Positions 45,890-58,081 of a DNA stretch of 64,000 nucleotides are shown here, piece after piece. Positions within the stretch are counted from its first letter, which is position 1, and every line of letters starts with the position of its first letter. The translations under genes were made by a program, and so were the position numbers. The stretch covers positions 9,343,885 through 9,407,884 of the forward strand of contig CM025849.1 in the NCBI GenBank assembly GCA_003952965.2, in the 5' to 3' direction. The notes under the pieces were generated by a model. That model saw only the letters and a program-made list of their open reading frames with translations, had not been told where the DNA came from and ran no database searches. The DNA is from Morella rubra (Eukaryota > Streptophyta > Magnoliopsida > Fagales > Myricaceae).

Positions 45890-48800
45890 AAAGGGGTTGG
45901 TATAGGTGATCAGAACCTAGAATCTAAGGGTGTACTCCTTCTAAGGTCTCAAGTTTGAATTCCCTCATGAGCAACCAATTCCTTAGAGTCACTCTCTGGC
46001 AAAGCTGGACTTTCCTAGCTTATGTGGCTGGGGGGCTGTATCGGCCTAGGGTTTACGAGCCCGTGTCACACCACGTGCCCGTACGTACCCCCTAGTTCAC
46101 TTATAGAGATAGTATGCACACAGACGGGGATTACGCACGAATCATCCAGACAACCTTATCTGATTTACCTTGAAAAGCTGAGCGGAAGTCTTATTTGAAA
46201 ATAGGGTTGTGATTAAAACTATTAAAACGTTTCAAGGAGAAATCGCAGTTTAAAAAAGGACGGTAAATTAACTTACATTAAGCGGTTTTCGAAGCGTTTT
46301 ATAGAATAAAACCTTTAGTATAAACGAAAGCTTAATAATATAAGGAAAGAATAAGAAATAAGGAAAGAAATAAATATCGCCATAATAAATACCAGATTTC
46401 ATTACAAAGCACGGTTTTCCAAAATACATCCACTAGGGGACTACAAAAGGGCTAAGTACAAAAGTGAAAACTTTCTAAAGCTGCCATGCCATTACAACCG
46501 CGCTTTAAACGAGGAATAATACATCGAAAAAGAAATAGAAAATAAAGAAAACGGCATCTAGACTAGGGGTCCACTAAACCTCCTCATCAGTATCAGAGGT
46601 GAGGTCTATGATACCGGCCTCAGGTGAGACGCGGCTACTCTCCTCCGGCAGGACCGGAGGAGTGTAATCGAGTTAAGGAACTCCGGTGGCACATCGATCA
46701 AGCGAAGTCCTCTACACGGGGGAGTGGGGGCAAAGGTGGTTCCTTGAGGAACCAGTGGGGCTCATGCTCCACCAGTACCTCATAAGCGTCCGTAACCCAA
46801 GTTTGGACCTTCAGGACAAGACGTACGGGTTGAGGTCCAAAATCAGCTCGTTCTCGAACAGCTTCATCTTCAATATCCACGTCGCCACAACAAGGATGCA
46901 AAAACATACATAAAACAGGGTGAGTCCTACTGACTCAATAAGGTCGAGAAGGGGGAAACATGCTCATACAATATAGTTCATGCCTTAGAACGTAAAATAT
47001 CAGTGCAATAATAATTTCAAACATACAAGACATGGTATAACATAAGGAATGTATGCAATGCATCAATTCATCATCTAGTTTCCTAAGGTATTCCTAGTGT
47101 CTGCTTTGTTCACCCCCAGAGTCGGGTTGTGCGTCCCTCCTCTCCTCATGGGACTGTCCTTGTTACCAACACCAGGACCCTTAAAAACGACGCCGTAGCG
47201 CCCAGAAGGAGCCCACCCACTCCCTATAGTGGGGGGTTGCACTCTCCTTATGTGCCCGGTACCGTCACTCTTTTTTCGGGAATCACCTCGCAGGCTTAGG
47301 GGTTCCTCACATTTTTTTTCCTCTTATGAAGTGAATGTGATTCATGCACGAATGCCATACAATGCATGTGCAATGTTGCCATTCAAAATGTCTCATGATG
47401 TGATTGGAGAAAATATAAACTAATAAAGCGCTTGGAATCTTAATGCATGAATGATAGAGATACAATTATCCGACATTAGATTCGCATTTGAATTTAAGAA
47501 ATACTCAACTGATTTTTTTATTATATGCTTTCTAATTATTGAGGCCTTTTTTCTTAATTAAAGAATTAAAAATCTTTTATTCTTTTATGAAACTAATTTG
47601 AAGAATTAAACATGCATTTTATAACTAAATATAATTCTGCCCTAGATCCCCAAATAAAGGCCTATTGGGCCTTCTTAGACCCTATTGGGCCTATCCCTAA
47701 AGTTTTATAAGGTTTTGGGCTTGTTTAGGGTTAACGGGCCTAAAGTCCATTTAGGCCGCTAAACGGGCTTTGTGATTTGAGCCCCTAATTCTACTCATTT
47801 GGACTCCAATTTGGGCTTCCCCATATATTTTTCATGCTCTACACACCATATAATTATTTTCTCTTTTGGACATTTTTACCCTAACGTTTTATGTGAAATG
47901 TTGAAACTGCCCTTAGAGAACTCCAGGGGCATTTTCGACCTTTCCTTACATCATTTTTGGCTGAAATTTTTAGAGTGAAGTTATGATTACTTATACATAC
48001 TAACTGGAAAGTTTCATGCAAAAATTCAAAGGATAGCTTGGGGTCGTTTTGGGCAGTGGCCATTTTTGGATAAAAACCCTAACTAAATGTTCTTACACTT
48101 AACGAATCTTGCATTTAGATACTTTAAATCAATGATCTATCCAACATAGTCATGTAAATGAGCTCACAGTGCACATAATCTGAGAGATTCTCAAAGAAAA
48201 TGAAGGCAAACAATAATCATTTTCACAATTCCATCATGAACATGTATTTGATATCATTTACAAGCTTTCAAGTACCAATGTTCATCTTTGAGCTCTCAAG
48301 CTCCTTTCCATGGCTTTACTTGGCCTTCTTTTCATCAAAGACTTGTACTTGCCATTCGGCCATTATCAAGATCTCCATTGATCAACATATTCCATCAAGT
48401 GCATGAAACATGCATAATCAAGCTAGGAATTACACATGCAATGCACCCATCAACTTCAATGGCCAACCCGTGGCCTATAGGTCCCCAAATACCAAGTTTT
48501 AGCCACTGATATGGCTTATAATACAACCCAAAATCTCTTTGAATAAACAAACGTTACACAGCAACCTTTTCTTGCAAAATAATCAAAGAAAACCTAATGC
48601 TTTCAACATGCAAATACTCCTAGCACCTAATCTCATATTAGGAACTAGTTTTATGCATTTCTTTCTTGCATTTAACGTATAAAGCATGATTTTTATTAAA
48701 AAAGCAAGCCTAAACAAGTGCAAGCTTCACTAAAATACCAAGATCTTCCCATGCCAAGATACCAAGATCTACCCCTTACCTTGGTGATTTTCGGGTGGCC

Positions 48801-50036
48801 CTAGGTGGACTTGAAACTCTCCTAAAGCAAGAACAAAACCTAGAGTTAGCAAACTTAGTCTAGAGATTAGGAGGAAGATGGAAAGATTAAGGGAAAGAGG
48901 GGAGAAAATGAGGTAAGGGAAGGTTCATGGCCATGGCCGAACACCCCCTCCCCTCCTCCACCAAACACTTCCTCTAGGATTCTCTTACCTTCTCTTTTCT
49001 CTTTCACCTTCCTTCTCCTTATTCTTCTTCTTCTTCTTCTTTCTCCTTAGCCGACTGCTCACTCTCCTCTCTCTCAACTCACTTGGTCGGCAAGCACACA
49101 CACACAAAGGTCTCTAGCATTACACGGCTTGGTTGGTTTTTCTTTAAACCAACCAAGTCATGATTTAGTCCAAGGGAGCTGCAAGAAGCAAGCTCGTTGG
49201 CTGGCCAAGTGGGCTGCAAGAGGGCAGAAGATGCCAAGTGGCATCACTCCTCCTTTCTAGGCAATCATGAGAGCTCACAAAATCACTCAAAAATCTCACC
49301 TAGTTTGCCGATTGGACTAAAATTTCACACATGATGCATGCTAAAAGACAAGGAAATGAGTCAAGGGAATGAGACAAGAAAATGAGACAAAAGTCAAGGG
49401 AGTTAGGAGAGCTTGCCGTGTGACTTAGGGAGAAAAGAGAGAAAAAAAAAGATTTAGCCAAAGGATAGATTTTCCATGCTCATTAATCACCTAAAGTTAG
49501 GGAATGGACATGCTAAAAAAAATATTAAACCTAAGTTAGGAAAAAGGATGTAGAAAATTAATCAAAGAGATTACAATGGTTAATGATGAGAAAAACTTAA
49601 GATTGCTCATAGGACATTACTAAAATTTTCAGATGTAAATAGGAAATAAGCAATGAGAGAAAGAAAATGAATTTCAATGAAAAGTACTAAGGCAACATAA
49701 TGTGAATTTTAATAATGAAACTAAATTATGTACTAATTGATCAATTTAATGTAAATGAAATATATAAAATGCAAGAAATGTAAATGCACAAAATATTCAC
49801 TTATCAAGATTATAACGAAATGCAAATGCTTAGCTAGATAATAGGATAATTAAAATGTTTAGCAAGAAAACGGAAAAACAAATCAATTGTTAAGGAAATC
49901 AACAAGACTAGAAAATCATAACTATTGTCATTAATTAACTTAAATAGTTGAAATTAAGGAGGGGGTATCACAGCCCGTTAGGTGGGTTCTACTCCGATGG
50001 GCCTGCTAGATTTCTCCTCGTCACAAAAAAAAAAAA
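45890..50036 (+). mobile_element. tRNA-derived SINE, split in two by a solo LTR
   Basis: The left part (about 45890-46063) has an A-box-like TTGGTATAGGTGATC, a B-box-like AAGTTTGAATTCC 50 bases on, and body text TCGGCCTAGGGTTTACGAGCCCG. The right part (49973-50036) continues with GCCCGTTAGGTGGGTTCTAC ... CTCGTCAC and a 12-A tail. Removing the inserted LTR and one GCCCG rejoins an ordinary polymerase III type SINE of about 235 bp. The 5' border is approximate. Confidence 0.7.
46064..49972 (-). mobile_element. Solo LTR of about 3.9 kb (Gypsy-type) with 5-bp target duplication GCCCG
   Basis: Starts TGTCACACC and ends GGGGGTATCACA, so both strands begin TG and end CA. GCCCG stands on each side (46059-46063 and 49973-49977). 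There is no primer-binding site, polypurine tract or polyprotein between, hence one LTR left by recombination. Orientation is taken as minus because TGTGATACCCCC is a typical LTR start. Inside lie GC-rich noncoding DNA (46.6-47.3 kb) and a pyrimidine/CTT-rich leader (48.95-49.1 kb). The length points to long-LTR Gypsy lineages. Small frames inside are not convincing genes. Confidence 0.82.
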
Positions 50037-53000
50037 TTGCACATACCTTAGGTCATAAAAGAATGCACCCCTTGTTCTATATTAATATATTAATTAAGAT
50101 GATCGTGCGCTTGGTTGGCCGGTGAATCTTCAAAATGTTTAATCCTCACTTTTAAACACCTAGTCTACAGCAGCATCAACTTCAGAGACCTTATCTTTTA
50201 CTTCTGGCTCATCAATCTCTAGATGAACTCCACACCTCTTTACTTCAGCAGCGGAGTCTGAAACTTCAAAGGACATCTCGATTTCATCTTTACTTATCAT
50301 CATTAATCTTGCAAATCCTTCTAAAACTCCAATCAAAACGACTTCATTTCCTTTGACAAGACCTTTCACTAAAATCAAATAATTTGCCTTGTTTGCAAAG
50401 GAGCAATACTCTGCTGTAACTAAAAAATTCCCTCGATAGTCTCTAGTTTTATTATGAAAAACCAAACATAACTCAGTCCACACCTTTTGGAGTGTTTTCT
50501 TGAATGCAACAACAACGCAAATACAAAATCTGCCATTCTTGTGACCTGAAAGTGAAGGGACATGAAAGAACACTGAAGATCCAATTGTCTGATAGCTGAA
50601 CCAATTTGGAATCTCACTACCAGGAACAATGTCGACAAGGCAATTAGGACCAGCCTGAGTCGACAAACACTATTTGACAAAAAAATAAAAAAAAAATTAA
50701 GACATCATTAAACTAGAGATATAGAGAACCAAATAGATAGAGTAGAGAGAGAGATACTTGGAGATGACTTGTTCTAAAATCAGGCGATAGATTGTTGCAC
50801 TCATACGAAAGATTGTTGCACTCATACAAATGAAGAATTAATCCAGATTGAATATTCAAACCCTCAATCTCAACCAAATTAGAGCAGTAATAAAGACCAA
50901 TATAATCTGGTTGTAAACTCGATGGCAAAGACAGTTTTTCCATGGATGAGTAGTCCAATATATAGATAACCTTTATACTTGTAGGGAGTTCTGAAATCGA
51001 ATTAAGAGAGGCACACCTCTTTAAAATCAACGTTTGTAATCGAGGAATGTGACTGACAAAATTCGGTAGGTTACGAAAATCGTTTCGTGATAAATCCAAA
51101 TGCTGGAGCGAAGACAAACTCCTAAGATCCATCACAGCCCCATCTTCAGCCAAATTGCAGTTATTGAGAACTAGACTTCCCAAAGAACGAAATCCAAGAC
51201 TCAAAGCTTGCAGCAAAGCTCTAGACATCCATGATGAAAAACATGACAACCAAGATTCGAAGGATGGTCTTTCACATTCAGACATTGATACAGCAAGCTG
51301 GTGATCCTTGAACAGACCAATAAATGATGGCAGTTGCTTAACAATAGTTCTCACTGTGAGCATCCCATTGAAAGCCATCATATTCCAAGCTTTCTTAGGT
51401 AACTCGTCAAGTTTTAAGCAACCACATAAGTCAAGACTTTCAAGAGATTTTTAAGTTTGAAATGGTTCTCAGAAGATTCCTAAGGTTCTTGCACTCTTGT
51501 AAATTGAGCTCAACCAGCCGTTTCAGAAGTTCAATAGACTCATGTAGCTCTACCAAACCTGTGTAACCCTCAAGTGTTAGAATCTCCAAATGGGGGAAAT
51601 GTAAAAAGCACGGTGATTTGGTGAGATTTTTGGAATAGCTGAGATTAAGGACTTTCAATTAATTTGTTGAGTATCTGTAACAACAAGAAAAATCATATTA
51701 GATGAAATTTCTTGCAAGTTACACACATAACACGAATAGAAAATAAAGAGCACAGTAAGATTCATAATACCCTGTTCTCCTTCCAAAGCTGTTTGAGATT
51801 ACTATGCTGCATGTCAAGCACAACAAGATTATCTAGATGCAAATTCAACGGTAGAAATTCTAGAGGGCACTTGTGCCAACAAATCCATTTTAGCTCTTTG
51901 GAAAAATGTTTGTAGCTTCCTGTGAGAGGTGCATCATTTATTTCGAGCAATCGCAAGTTCTTCAGCTTTGCAAATGCTTCAGTTTCCAAATGTACTCCTT
52001 CAGGTACAGGCAAAGTTAGGGTGAGACCCTCCACTGCTTCTGAACCCTAACAAAATAGACAATTGGATTAACAGTGCTGCACTGCATGACCTTCTCCTGT
52101 GTAAAGCTAGAACACCTTTGAGTTAGAATAAGCGTAGATATTTTGAAGATGATTTGAAAAGAAAAACACAAAATACTTAGACATGAGTAAAATTGCTTAA
52201 TGTGCACAATATCAATCAACTAGAGTGAAGATTTAAGTTCAGATATGTAGATATATTGTCTATTTATGATTCATGCTTGGTAGAAAGAAAAAACTCTCAT
52301 CCATAACTACAAAACACGTATCATGAGTCTATATATATGTACATGTTTCTATAATGCAAGTATCTCTTACCGAATGTTTTCTCAGTACGTTTAATACATC
52401 TTCGTGAAACCACAACCTGCTACGTCTTCCAAGATTATTAGGTGCTTTTTTTCCGAACAATTTCTCTTCCCATATCTCGAATAAGGTCATGCATCCTCAA
52501 CTTTTGTGGAGATCGATTGTCAGGAGGGACCTTTGAATGAGAACACTAACGCCAATATCTGGAAAAAAATCACAACCACGGAGTATTCTGATCACATATT
52601 CTTTGTCCAAACCGAGGAAAAAGCACGCAATATCAAGGAATATCTTCTTTGTATGATGATCCAGTGATTTAAAGCTTAACCAAAGTATTTTGTGAATCTC
52701 CGTGTGAGGAATTTTGTGTACTTTTTCCAATTCGTCCTCCCATGCCCCAACACTTCTTCCTAATAGAAAAGAACCAAAACCTCAAGAGCTAAAGGAAGTC
52801 CTCCAGTGTACTCCACTGCACGAATTGAAAGCTCTTGTAACCTTCTTTTGGGTGGCCATCTTGAAGGCATGCCAACAAAAAAGTTGCAGAGACTCCAAAT
52901 GATTCAACTCTGTAACCTTATATTTTTCATGTACTCCAAGTTGAGTGAGAACATGTTCATCTCTGGTTGTTACAATGACTCTACTTTCTGGATTGAGCCA

Positions 53001-53464
53001 TTGGCAGTTTCCAACTAATGCTTGTAACTGTTTTAAATGATCTACGTCATCAAGCACTACAAGAACTCTTTTCCCCTAAATTCGTTTCTCAATCAGCTTT
53101 ATTCCTTCCTCGGCATTGTGAATCTTAACATTCTTCATTTTCAAAACATCATAAAGAAGTTGTTCTTGTAATTGAACCAGACCATTTAAATGTGCTGAAA
53201 CTTCTTTGATGTTTAGAAGACAACTACTTCCTTCAAATTCATCACATATCTGGTCATAGAGAGCTTTTGCTAGGGTTGTTTTGCCGATTCCACCCATCCC
53301 ATAAATGCCTACCATGCAGACATCAGTTGTTCGAGGTTTAATAAATATTTTATCTCTTCAACTCGAGAATCAATTCCTATAGGATGCATGGCAACTGCAA
53401 GTGACCACAGTTCACCTTAGACAAAACTTGTTCAATAATCTCCTCAATGAACCTTGACTCGTAT

Positions 53465-54530
53465 CTGAAAAATGAAAAAAAAAAAGCAAGCACGAGAGAA
53501 AGAAGATACAAATTTACAAATCATTCGGGTAGCAAAAGTAAGTTATCCTCCCAGTCACTTGAGACTAAAATATTGCCGAAGTAAGTAAAATATATCAAAA
53601 GCATTAAGAATATACTCTTTTGGATTACTATTTAGTGTGTGGCACATTGCATCTTAACCTACCCATTGATAGATCAACACGGGTCTAAAGAAAATTAAGG
53701 ACAAATCTGGACCTAAAGTAGTTTCTGCAATGTCGGTTCAGGAAAATATTTAGTCAAAAGTTTTTGAGCCAAAGCTATTATAAATACGACTTAAACTTGT
53801 TTTTTAAATCTAAGGAATTAAACCACGACACCTCATTTAATGAAGGAAATCCCGCTTAATGTTTTTATCCCTTGGATTTGAAAAAATAAATCTAAGAGTG
53901 TTTGACACATTGTACCCACAAACTATCCATTCCTAACATACAACATCATCCTTCTATTTTTTCAAAATTAAATTTTTGTTAAATGAAATGATGATTATAC
54001 CCTTAAATATAACTTGTTATTTGACTTTTTAAGGGTATAATTGTCATTTTACTTTTTTAAAGTCAATTTCTGTCGAATTTGATGGAAAAAAATAGACAGA
54101 TTATGTAATGGGTTAGTGATTAGTAGTTTATGAGTATAATATTTCAAAGGTGGTAATGTTTTATTTTCTCCAAAAATAAATCTAAGTGGTCCCTTATAAT
54201 GGCTTTGGACCCAAAAGTTTGGACTAAACCTTTTTTCATATCGGTTACTCATTAGGTAGAAGGCTTGTCTAAAATAAATGTATTTCCACAATGATTGTAA
54301 CATGCCAAATTAGTTTGGTATTATTGTGATCTGGCATAGCTATAATAAACTCGGGTTCTAAAACAATCTTCAGGAAATTTGTCTTTGTATTTTGTCAACC
54401 GATCTTTAGCTCCACTTTCATTCGGTCATTTCATTTATAGTATAAAAAGTAAAACAAAACAAAACGACAAAAGAAAAAAATATTAAAATCAGCATGCAAA
54501 TTGACAAGAACCGAGTGATAGTTATGATAC
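53465..54530 (-). other. TIR-NBS intron of the contig C TNL, about 1.07 kb
   Basis: Lies between the donor after SDANG (54530) and the acceptor before YESRFIEEI (53465). It is AT-rich, and I see no protein or clear repeat terminus inside it. Confidence 0.6.
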
Positions 54531-54870
54531 CCATTTGCATCACTCTCGATATCCCAGCCGGCAAGATCTGCAGCTTCAGTAAGAGCTGCTCTCCATCGTT
54601 GCACCTGTTCCATATCCTCTTGAAATCGCTCCTCATGCCTAGCAAATGCTTGGGCAAAAGTTCCGCGTTGTTTTCGGACATCTGAGGGATTCACGTCATA
54701 GAATACTGGAAGCAGAGTTTGGCCTCTGGTTTTCGTACAGCGCAGGATCTCTACAAGCTCATCAAGGCACCACTCGAAGAAGCATAGCCTTTGGAGAAAA
54801 CAGCAACGGAAATCCTTGATCCACGAATTGCATTGAGTAGTTCGGTAGAAATGTTCTCCCCCCGCCGAAG

Positions 54871-55454
54871 TGTTGAGTTTATTCCTTCTATGTGGAGGAA
54901 AGCCCAATGGGGGTCTTTAATAAGGCCCAAAGCCCATTAGGGTTTTAACTTATAACCCTAATGATGAATTCTTTAAGTCGTATAGATTAAAAGAAGAGAA
55001 AGAAAAGAAAGAGGCAGTTTTTCTCTTTCACGCCCAGGTTTCATCAAAGGGGCTACCATCTGAACGGTGAAGATCAGATTTTGAGCTCGGTAACAGTTGT
55101 TCGTACACGTGAACAGTAACCGCGGATTGTTGGTATTTTCTCTACGTTGTTTTCCGTTGTATTTGCCAAGATTGATATCATCTTGAAGATCTGAGTTGTA
55201 GCCTCTAGTTGTGACTAGAGAAGACTTTGTGTACCCATTATTTGGTTTATAGTGGAGATTTGACTGGACTAGGTCCCGTGGTTTTTTCTTCCTCACACTG
55301 GGGAAGTTTTCCACGTAAAAATTGCTTGTGTTGTTCTTGCTTGGTGTGATTGATTATTCTTCAGTACGTAAAATTGTTGAGATTACGCTCTATTTGCTTT
55401 GCATCTAGAGAGAAGATTTATTCCGCTGTTTGTTTGTTGATATTTCTCTCAACA
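54871..55454 (+). mobile_element. Copia-like solo LTR (584 bp) in the TIR exon
   Basis: Begins TGTTGAGTTT and ends TCTCAACA, giving a 7-bp inverted end TGTTGAG/CTCAACA. It is preceded by CGAAG (54866-54870). Directly after it come AAG and TGGTAT, the first bases of an initiator-Met primer-binding site (TGGTATCAGAGC), cut short by the start of the TRIM element. So this is a 5' LTR in plus orientation that has lost the rest of its retrotransposon. Confidence 0.75.
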
Positions 55455-55464
55455 AAGTGGTATG

Positions 55465-55806
55465 TGTTGGGTGGTCTTGGGCCTTCTCAACCCCAAAAGC
55501 TAACTCAAGAGGTGAGGCTTTCCCTCACACTTATAAGCTGACCACCAGCCCCTTCCACAACCGATGTGGGACTAACCCCGACAATCTCCCCCTCACACAT
55601 TGGGCCCTAAGTTGGGAACAGACAACCCGTTTCTCCCATGGACTGTTGGGTCCGAGACTTGTTGGTAAACCTGAGCTCTGATACCAGTATTGGGTGGTCT
55701 TGGGCCTTCTCAACTCCAAAAGCTAGCTCAAGAGGTGAGGCTTTCCCTCACACTTATAAGCTGACCACCAGCCCCTTCCACAACCGATGTGGGACTAACC
55801 CCAACA
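55465..55806 (-). mobile_element. TRIM (terminal-repeat retrotransposon in miniature), 342 bp
   Basis: Two direct repeats of 119 bp, 55465-55583 and 55688-55806, each running TGTTGGGTGG (TATTGGGTGG in the second) to CCCCRACA, flank 104 bases. On the minus strand the inner region starts CTGGTATCAGAGCTC, an initiator-Met primer-binding site right after the LTR, and ends GAGGGGGAGATTG, a polypurine tract right before the other LTR. There is no coding capacity. CGAAG follows at 55807-55811 and matches the copy before the Copia-like LTR, not the bases just left of the TRIM. Confidence 0.88.
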
Positions 55807-56015
55807 CGAAGCTCATCATCATCGCGGAAGGTACGAATTCCCGCTTTAACCAAGGCTGAGTAAAGGTGATCGGTGAAGCTCTTACGGGTGTCTTCACCTC
55901 TGAAGCTCAGGAAGACATCGTAATTCCAACGGTTTGAACAAGGTTTAGAAGATGAAGGAGGGGTTTGAGCAGCCGTAGAGAACGAGGTGCTTCTCGTGGT
56001 TGAGTTTGACTCGAC

Positions 56016-57492
56016 TAAAAAAAGAAAAAAAAAGAAAGAGAAATCCTGGAAGTTAAAGAATAAAGATCTGGAAGGGTAGAGCCAGGATATATAATGCCTC
56101 CCAGTCTCTCCCGACTGTACTTCACACCAAAAGCAGCATATATGGTCAGATTACACGCCTAAAGTGCTTCAATTTGCAATTGATGAAAATCGAAAAAAAC
56201 TGAATCACGTACATATGTTCCTCAGAGATATATAAACAAACAAAGTGGATTAAGCATCGGAGCCGGAGAGGAATGGCATAAATGAAAGAAAACATATGAT
56301 CCAAGCAAAAAACTTGAGAAATCAAAAATCCAAACGAACATCAATATTTGACCGCTCGATATTGTCGAGCGAAGTAAGTTATCTGTATGTGGTTACCATT
56401 TCCTGCGCAATAAAGCCATAACATACCCAGACATAGAGATATAGGTAATAATCGTGTCTATTGGACGAGTGAACAAGGCGAAAACGTTACCGTCTTTATT
56501 TCTGTGTTCGACAACGAGAACCTTGCGCTCCTCATGTTGGTCTTCGGACTCTGGGTCAGCTTCCGCTTCAAGCTCCGTGTCGCAGTGGTGGTTTTGCCGT
56601 CGTGGTGATCCATTGGTGGTGGAGCGATAGATAGGGAGCCGGAGGGAGAGTGGGGGTAGTCTGGGAGCGGAATCGCGGTTTGCGACGTAGTGGTAGGGGA
56701 GAAGTGAGAAACGGTACCGTCATTACTTTGCCCTTCGACGGCAAGAAGCGGGCGACCACCCAGGTCTTGGTCTACGAATTCTGCTGCCTCCAGCGTTCGC
56801 TTCAACCTTGGCCTTGCAGCGGTGGTCCGGTCCTCGCGTTGATCCATGCGATGGTGGTGTTCGGTAACGAAATCGGGGTCTGGGTAGAGAGAGTGAGAGA
56901 GAGATTGGAAATGCTGAAGCTGAAAATAAAGGTTATTGAAGAAAGTCTTCTAAATAGAGTCCAAACAGACACGTTCGTTGAAGAAGCTCTCGGGGACCCA
57001 CGGTACCGGTTCCCGGTTTGATTTCAGTTTTTTTTTTTTGTTTCTAAGTAGGTTTGATTTCAGTTTAGTATCCGTTGCATGTACCTTAAAAAAACAAAAA
57101 AGGTCCGCTTTATTTTGGCTTTCCTAGGAAGGGCGGATGGTGTAAGTTGCATATTCTTTATATTTTCTCATGCCAACTTTCCCACGGGTTTTTATAAAAA
57201 TAATTTCCCGTCCAAGCTGACAGCAGCTGCTTTGTTCCTTTTGGTTAATTAAAAAAAAATCTGGACAGCTGTTCATATGTACTAGCTCAGAAGTATTCAA
57301 TTCAGTATCGGCACGAGTTGGATTTAACGTTAAGATAAATTTTAAAAAGATTAATCGGTCTACTGATCAACATCTCATTTAAGTCGTAAATTTCTTAAAT
57401 AAGTGGTGGTTTGAATTCTTGAATGTGCATCTAATCTACACTTTCAGAGTCTCTCGCAATTACTTGAGCTACTTGATAGGCTAAATAGCAGC
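56016..57492. other. Region upstream of the contig C TNL with one open frame of unknown nature
   Basis: A minus-strand frame at 56458-56847 (MDQREDRTTAARPRLKRTLE, 129 codons) and an overlapping plus-strand frame at 56650-57021 cover the same GC-richer DNA. I recognise neither, both are of low complexity, and at most one could be real. The area around 56590-56880 has loosely repeated GGATCCATTGGTGGTGG / TTGATCCATGCGATGGTGG text. The rest is AT-rich. Confidence 0.35.
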
Positions 57493-58081
57493 TAGGCTTG
57501 ATCATCGGTACCGGCAGTGTTCCTCCTGCACTGGCGCCGATGACGGTGAGCAAAATTCCCTCTTAGCGGGGATTTTGCCGGTGGCGGTATCGCTTCACCC
57601 TTTTTTTTTTTTTTTTTTTATTAATATTTATATCAAAACGGTGTTGTTTGGTTTAGTGATGTTAAGAAAACCAAACCCTACCTCTCTTTCTCCTTCAGTT
57701 CTCTCGATCCCTCTCAATGCTCTCAGTCAGCTCTTTGCCGCAGCTCTTCTTCAGCCGCACCCCCCTCTGCAGCAAGCAACGGCTACAAGCCATTTTTAGC
57801 TCTCTCTTCCCTTCTACAGCAACTTCATTTGTCGTTTGGTTGCGATTTGCTGCTGGGTTTGTTGATTTTTTTTGCGATTTTGGTTGCGATTTTTTTTTTT
57901 GGTATTTTTTTACGATTTGCTTGTTTGATTTTTTTTTTTGTGATCTCCGGTGTAGGTGGCGGTAACTGCTACCCCACCGTCGAAACCGCCACAGTTAGGG
58001 GCCGGTTTCTCCCTTAATGGTGGTAGGGGCGGTGGTGGTGGAGGGCATAACCGCCACCGCCATTGTTTATGCACAGCCCTA
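57493..58081 (+). mobile_element. hAT-like MITE, 589 bp
   Basis: The right end reads, on the minus strand, TAGGGCTGTGCATAAACAAT. The left end reads TAGGCTTGATCATCGG, an imperfect match. Flanks are ATAGCAGC (57485-57492) and CTAGCAGC (58082-58089), an 8-bp target duplication with one mismatch. The inside holds a long poly-T, GGTGGCGG-type triplet runs and no transposase. The small T-rich frame inside is compositional. Confidence 0.72.

Larger units (their letters stand above)
50160..56015 (-). pseudogene. TIR-NBS-LRR resistance gene with a retroelement in its TIR exon and many frameshifts
   Basis: Exons: TIR 56015-55812 plus 54865-54531 (split by an insertion), NBS 53464-52371, LRR 52046-51771 and 51674-50758, C-terminal 50669-50160. 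[23 protein letters not shown], then after the insertion RGENISTELLNAIRGSRISV, PVFYDVNPSDVRKQRGTFAQ. NBS: GIYGMGGIGKTTLAKALYDQ, VLVVLDDVDHLKQLQALVG, RVIVTTRDEHVL, GGLPLALEVL, FLDIACFFLGLD, LRMHDLIRDMGREIV. LRR: LKVLNLSYSKNLTKSPCFLH, LSSLQHLDLSRNDFRNLP. Post-LRR domain: GSEIPNWFSYQTIGSSVFFH and RCGVHLEIDE. A TAG lies before GKRVLVVLDD; 1-nt frameshifts lie near 53395, 53350, 52855, 52770, 51650 and 51455. There is no ATG before VESNSTTRS; instead a T-rich run ending TTTTTTTAG precedes it. It is a different TNL subtype from the 15-27 kb cluster. Confidence 0.9.

Noticed and set aside
45898..45963. A tRNA gene, from the A- and B-box-like motifs
   Set aside because: No cloverleaf or acceptor stem; the boxes belong to a SINE body with an A-tail.
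46686..46913. Small open frames on both strands in the long LTR
   Set aside because: They fall in a GC-rich part of the solo LTR and show no protein family.
56458..57021. Two overlapping opposite-strand open frames as a new gene
   Set aside because: Low-complexity Pro/Ser/Thr- or Arg-rich content, no motif, no splice context; cannot be supported beyond hypothetical.
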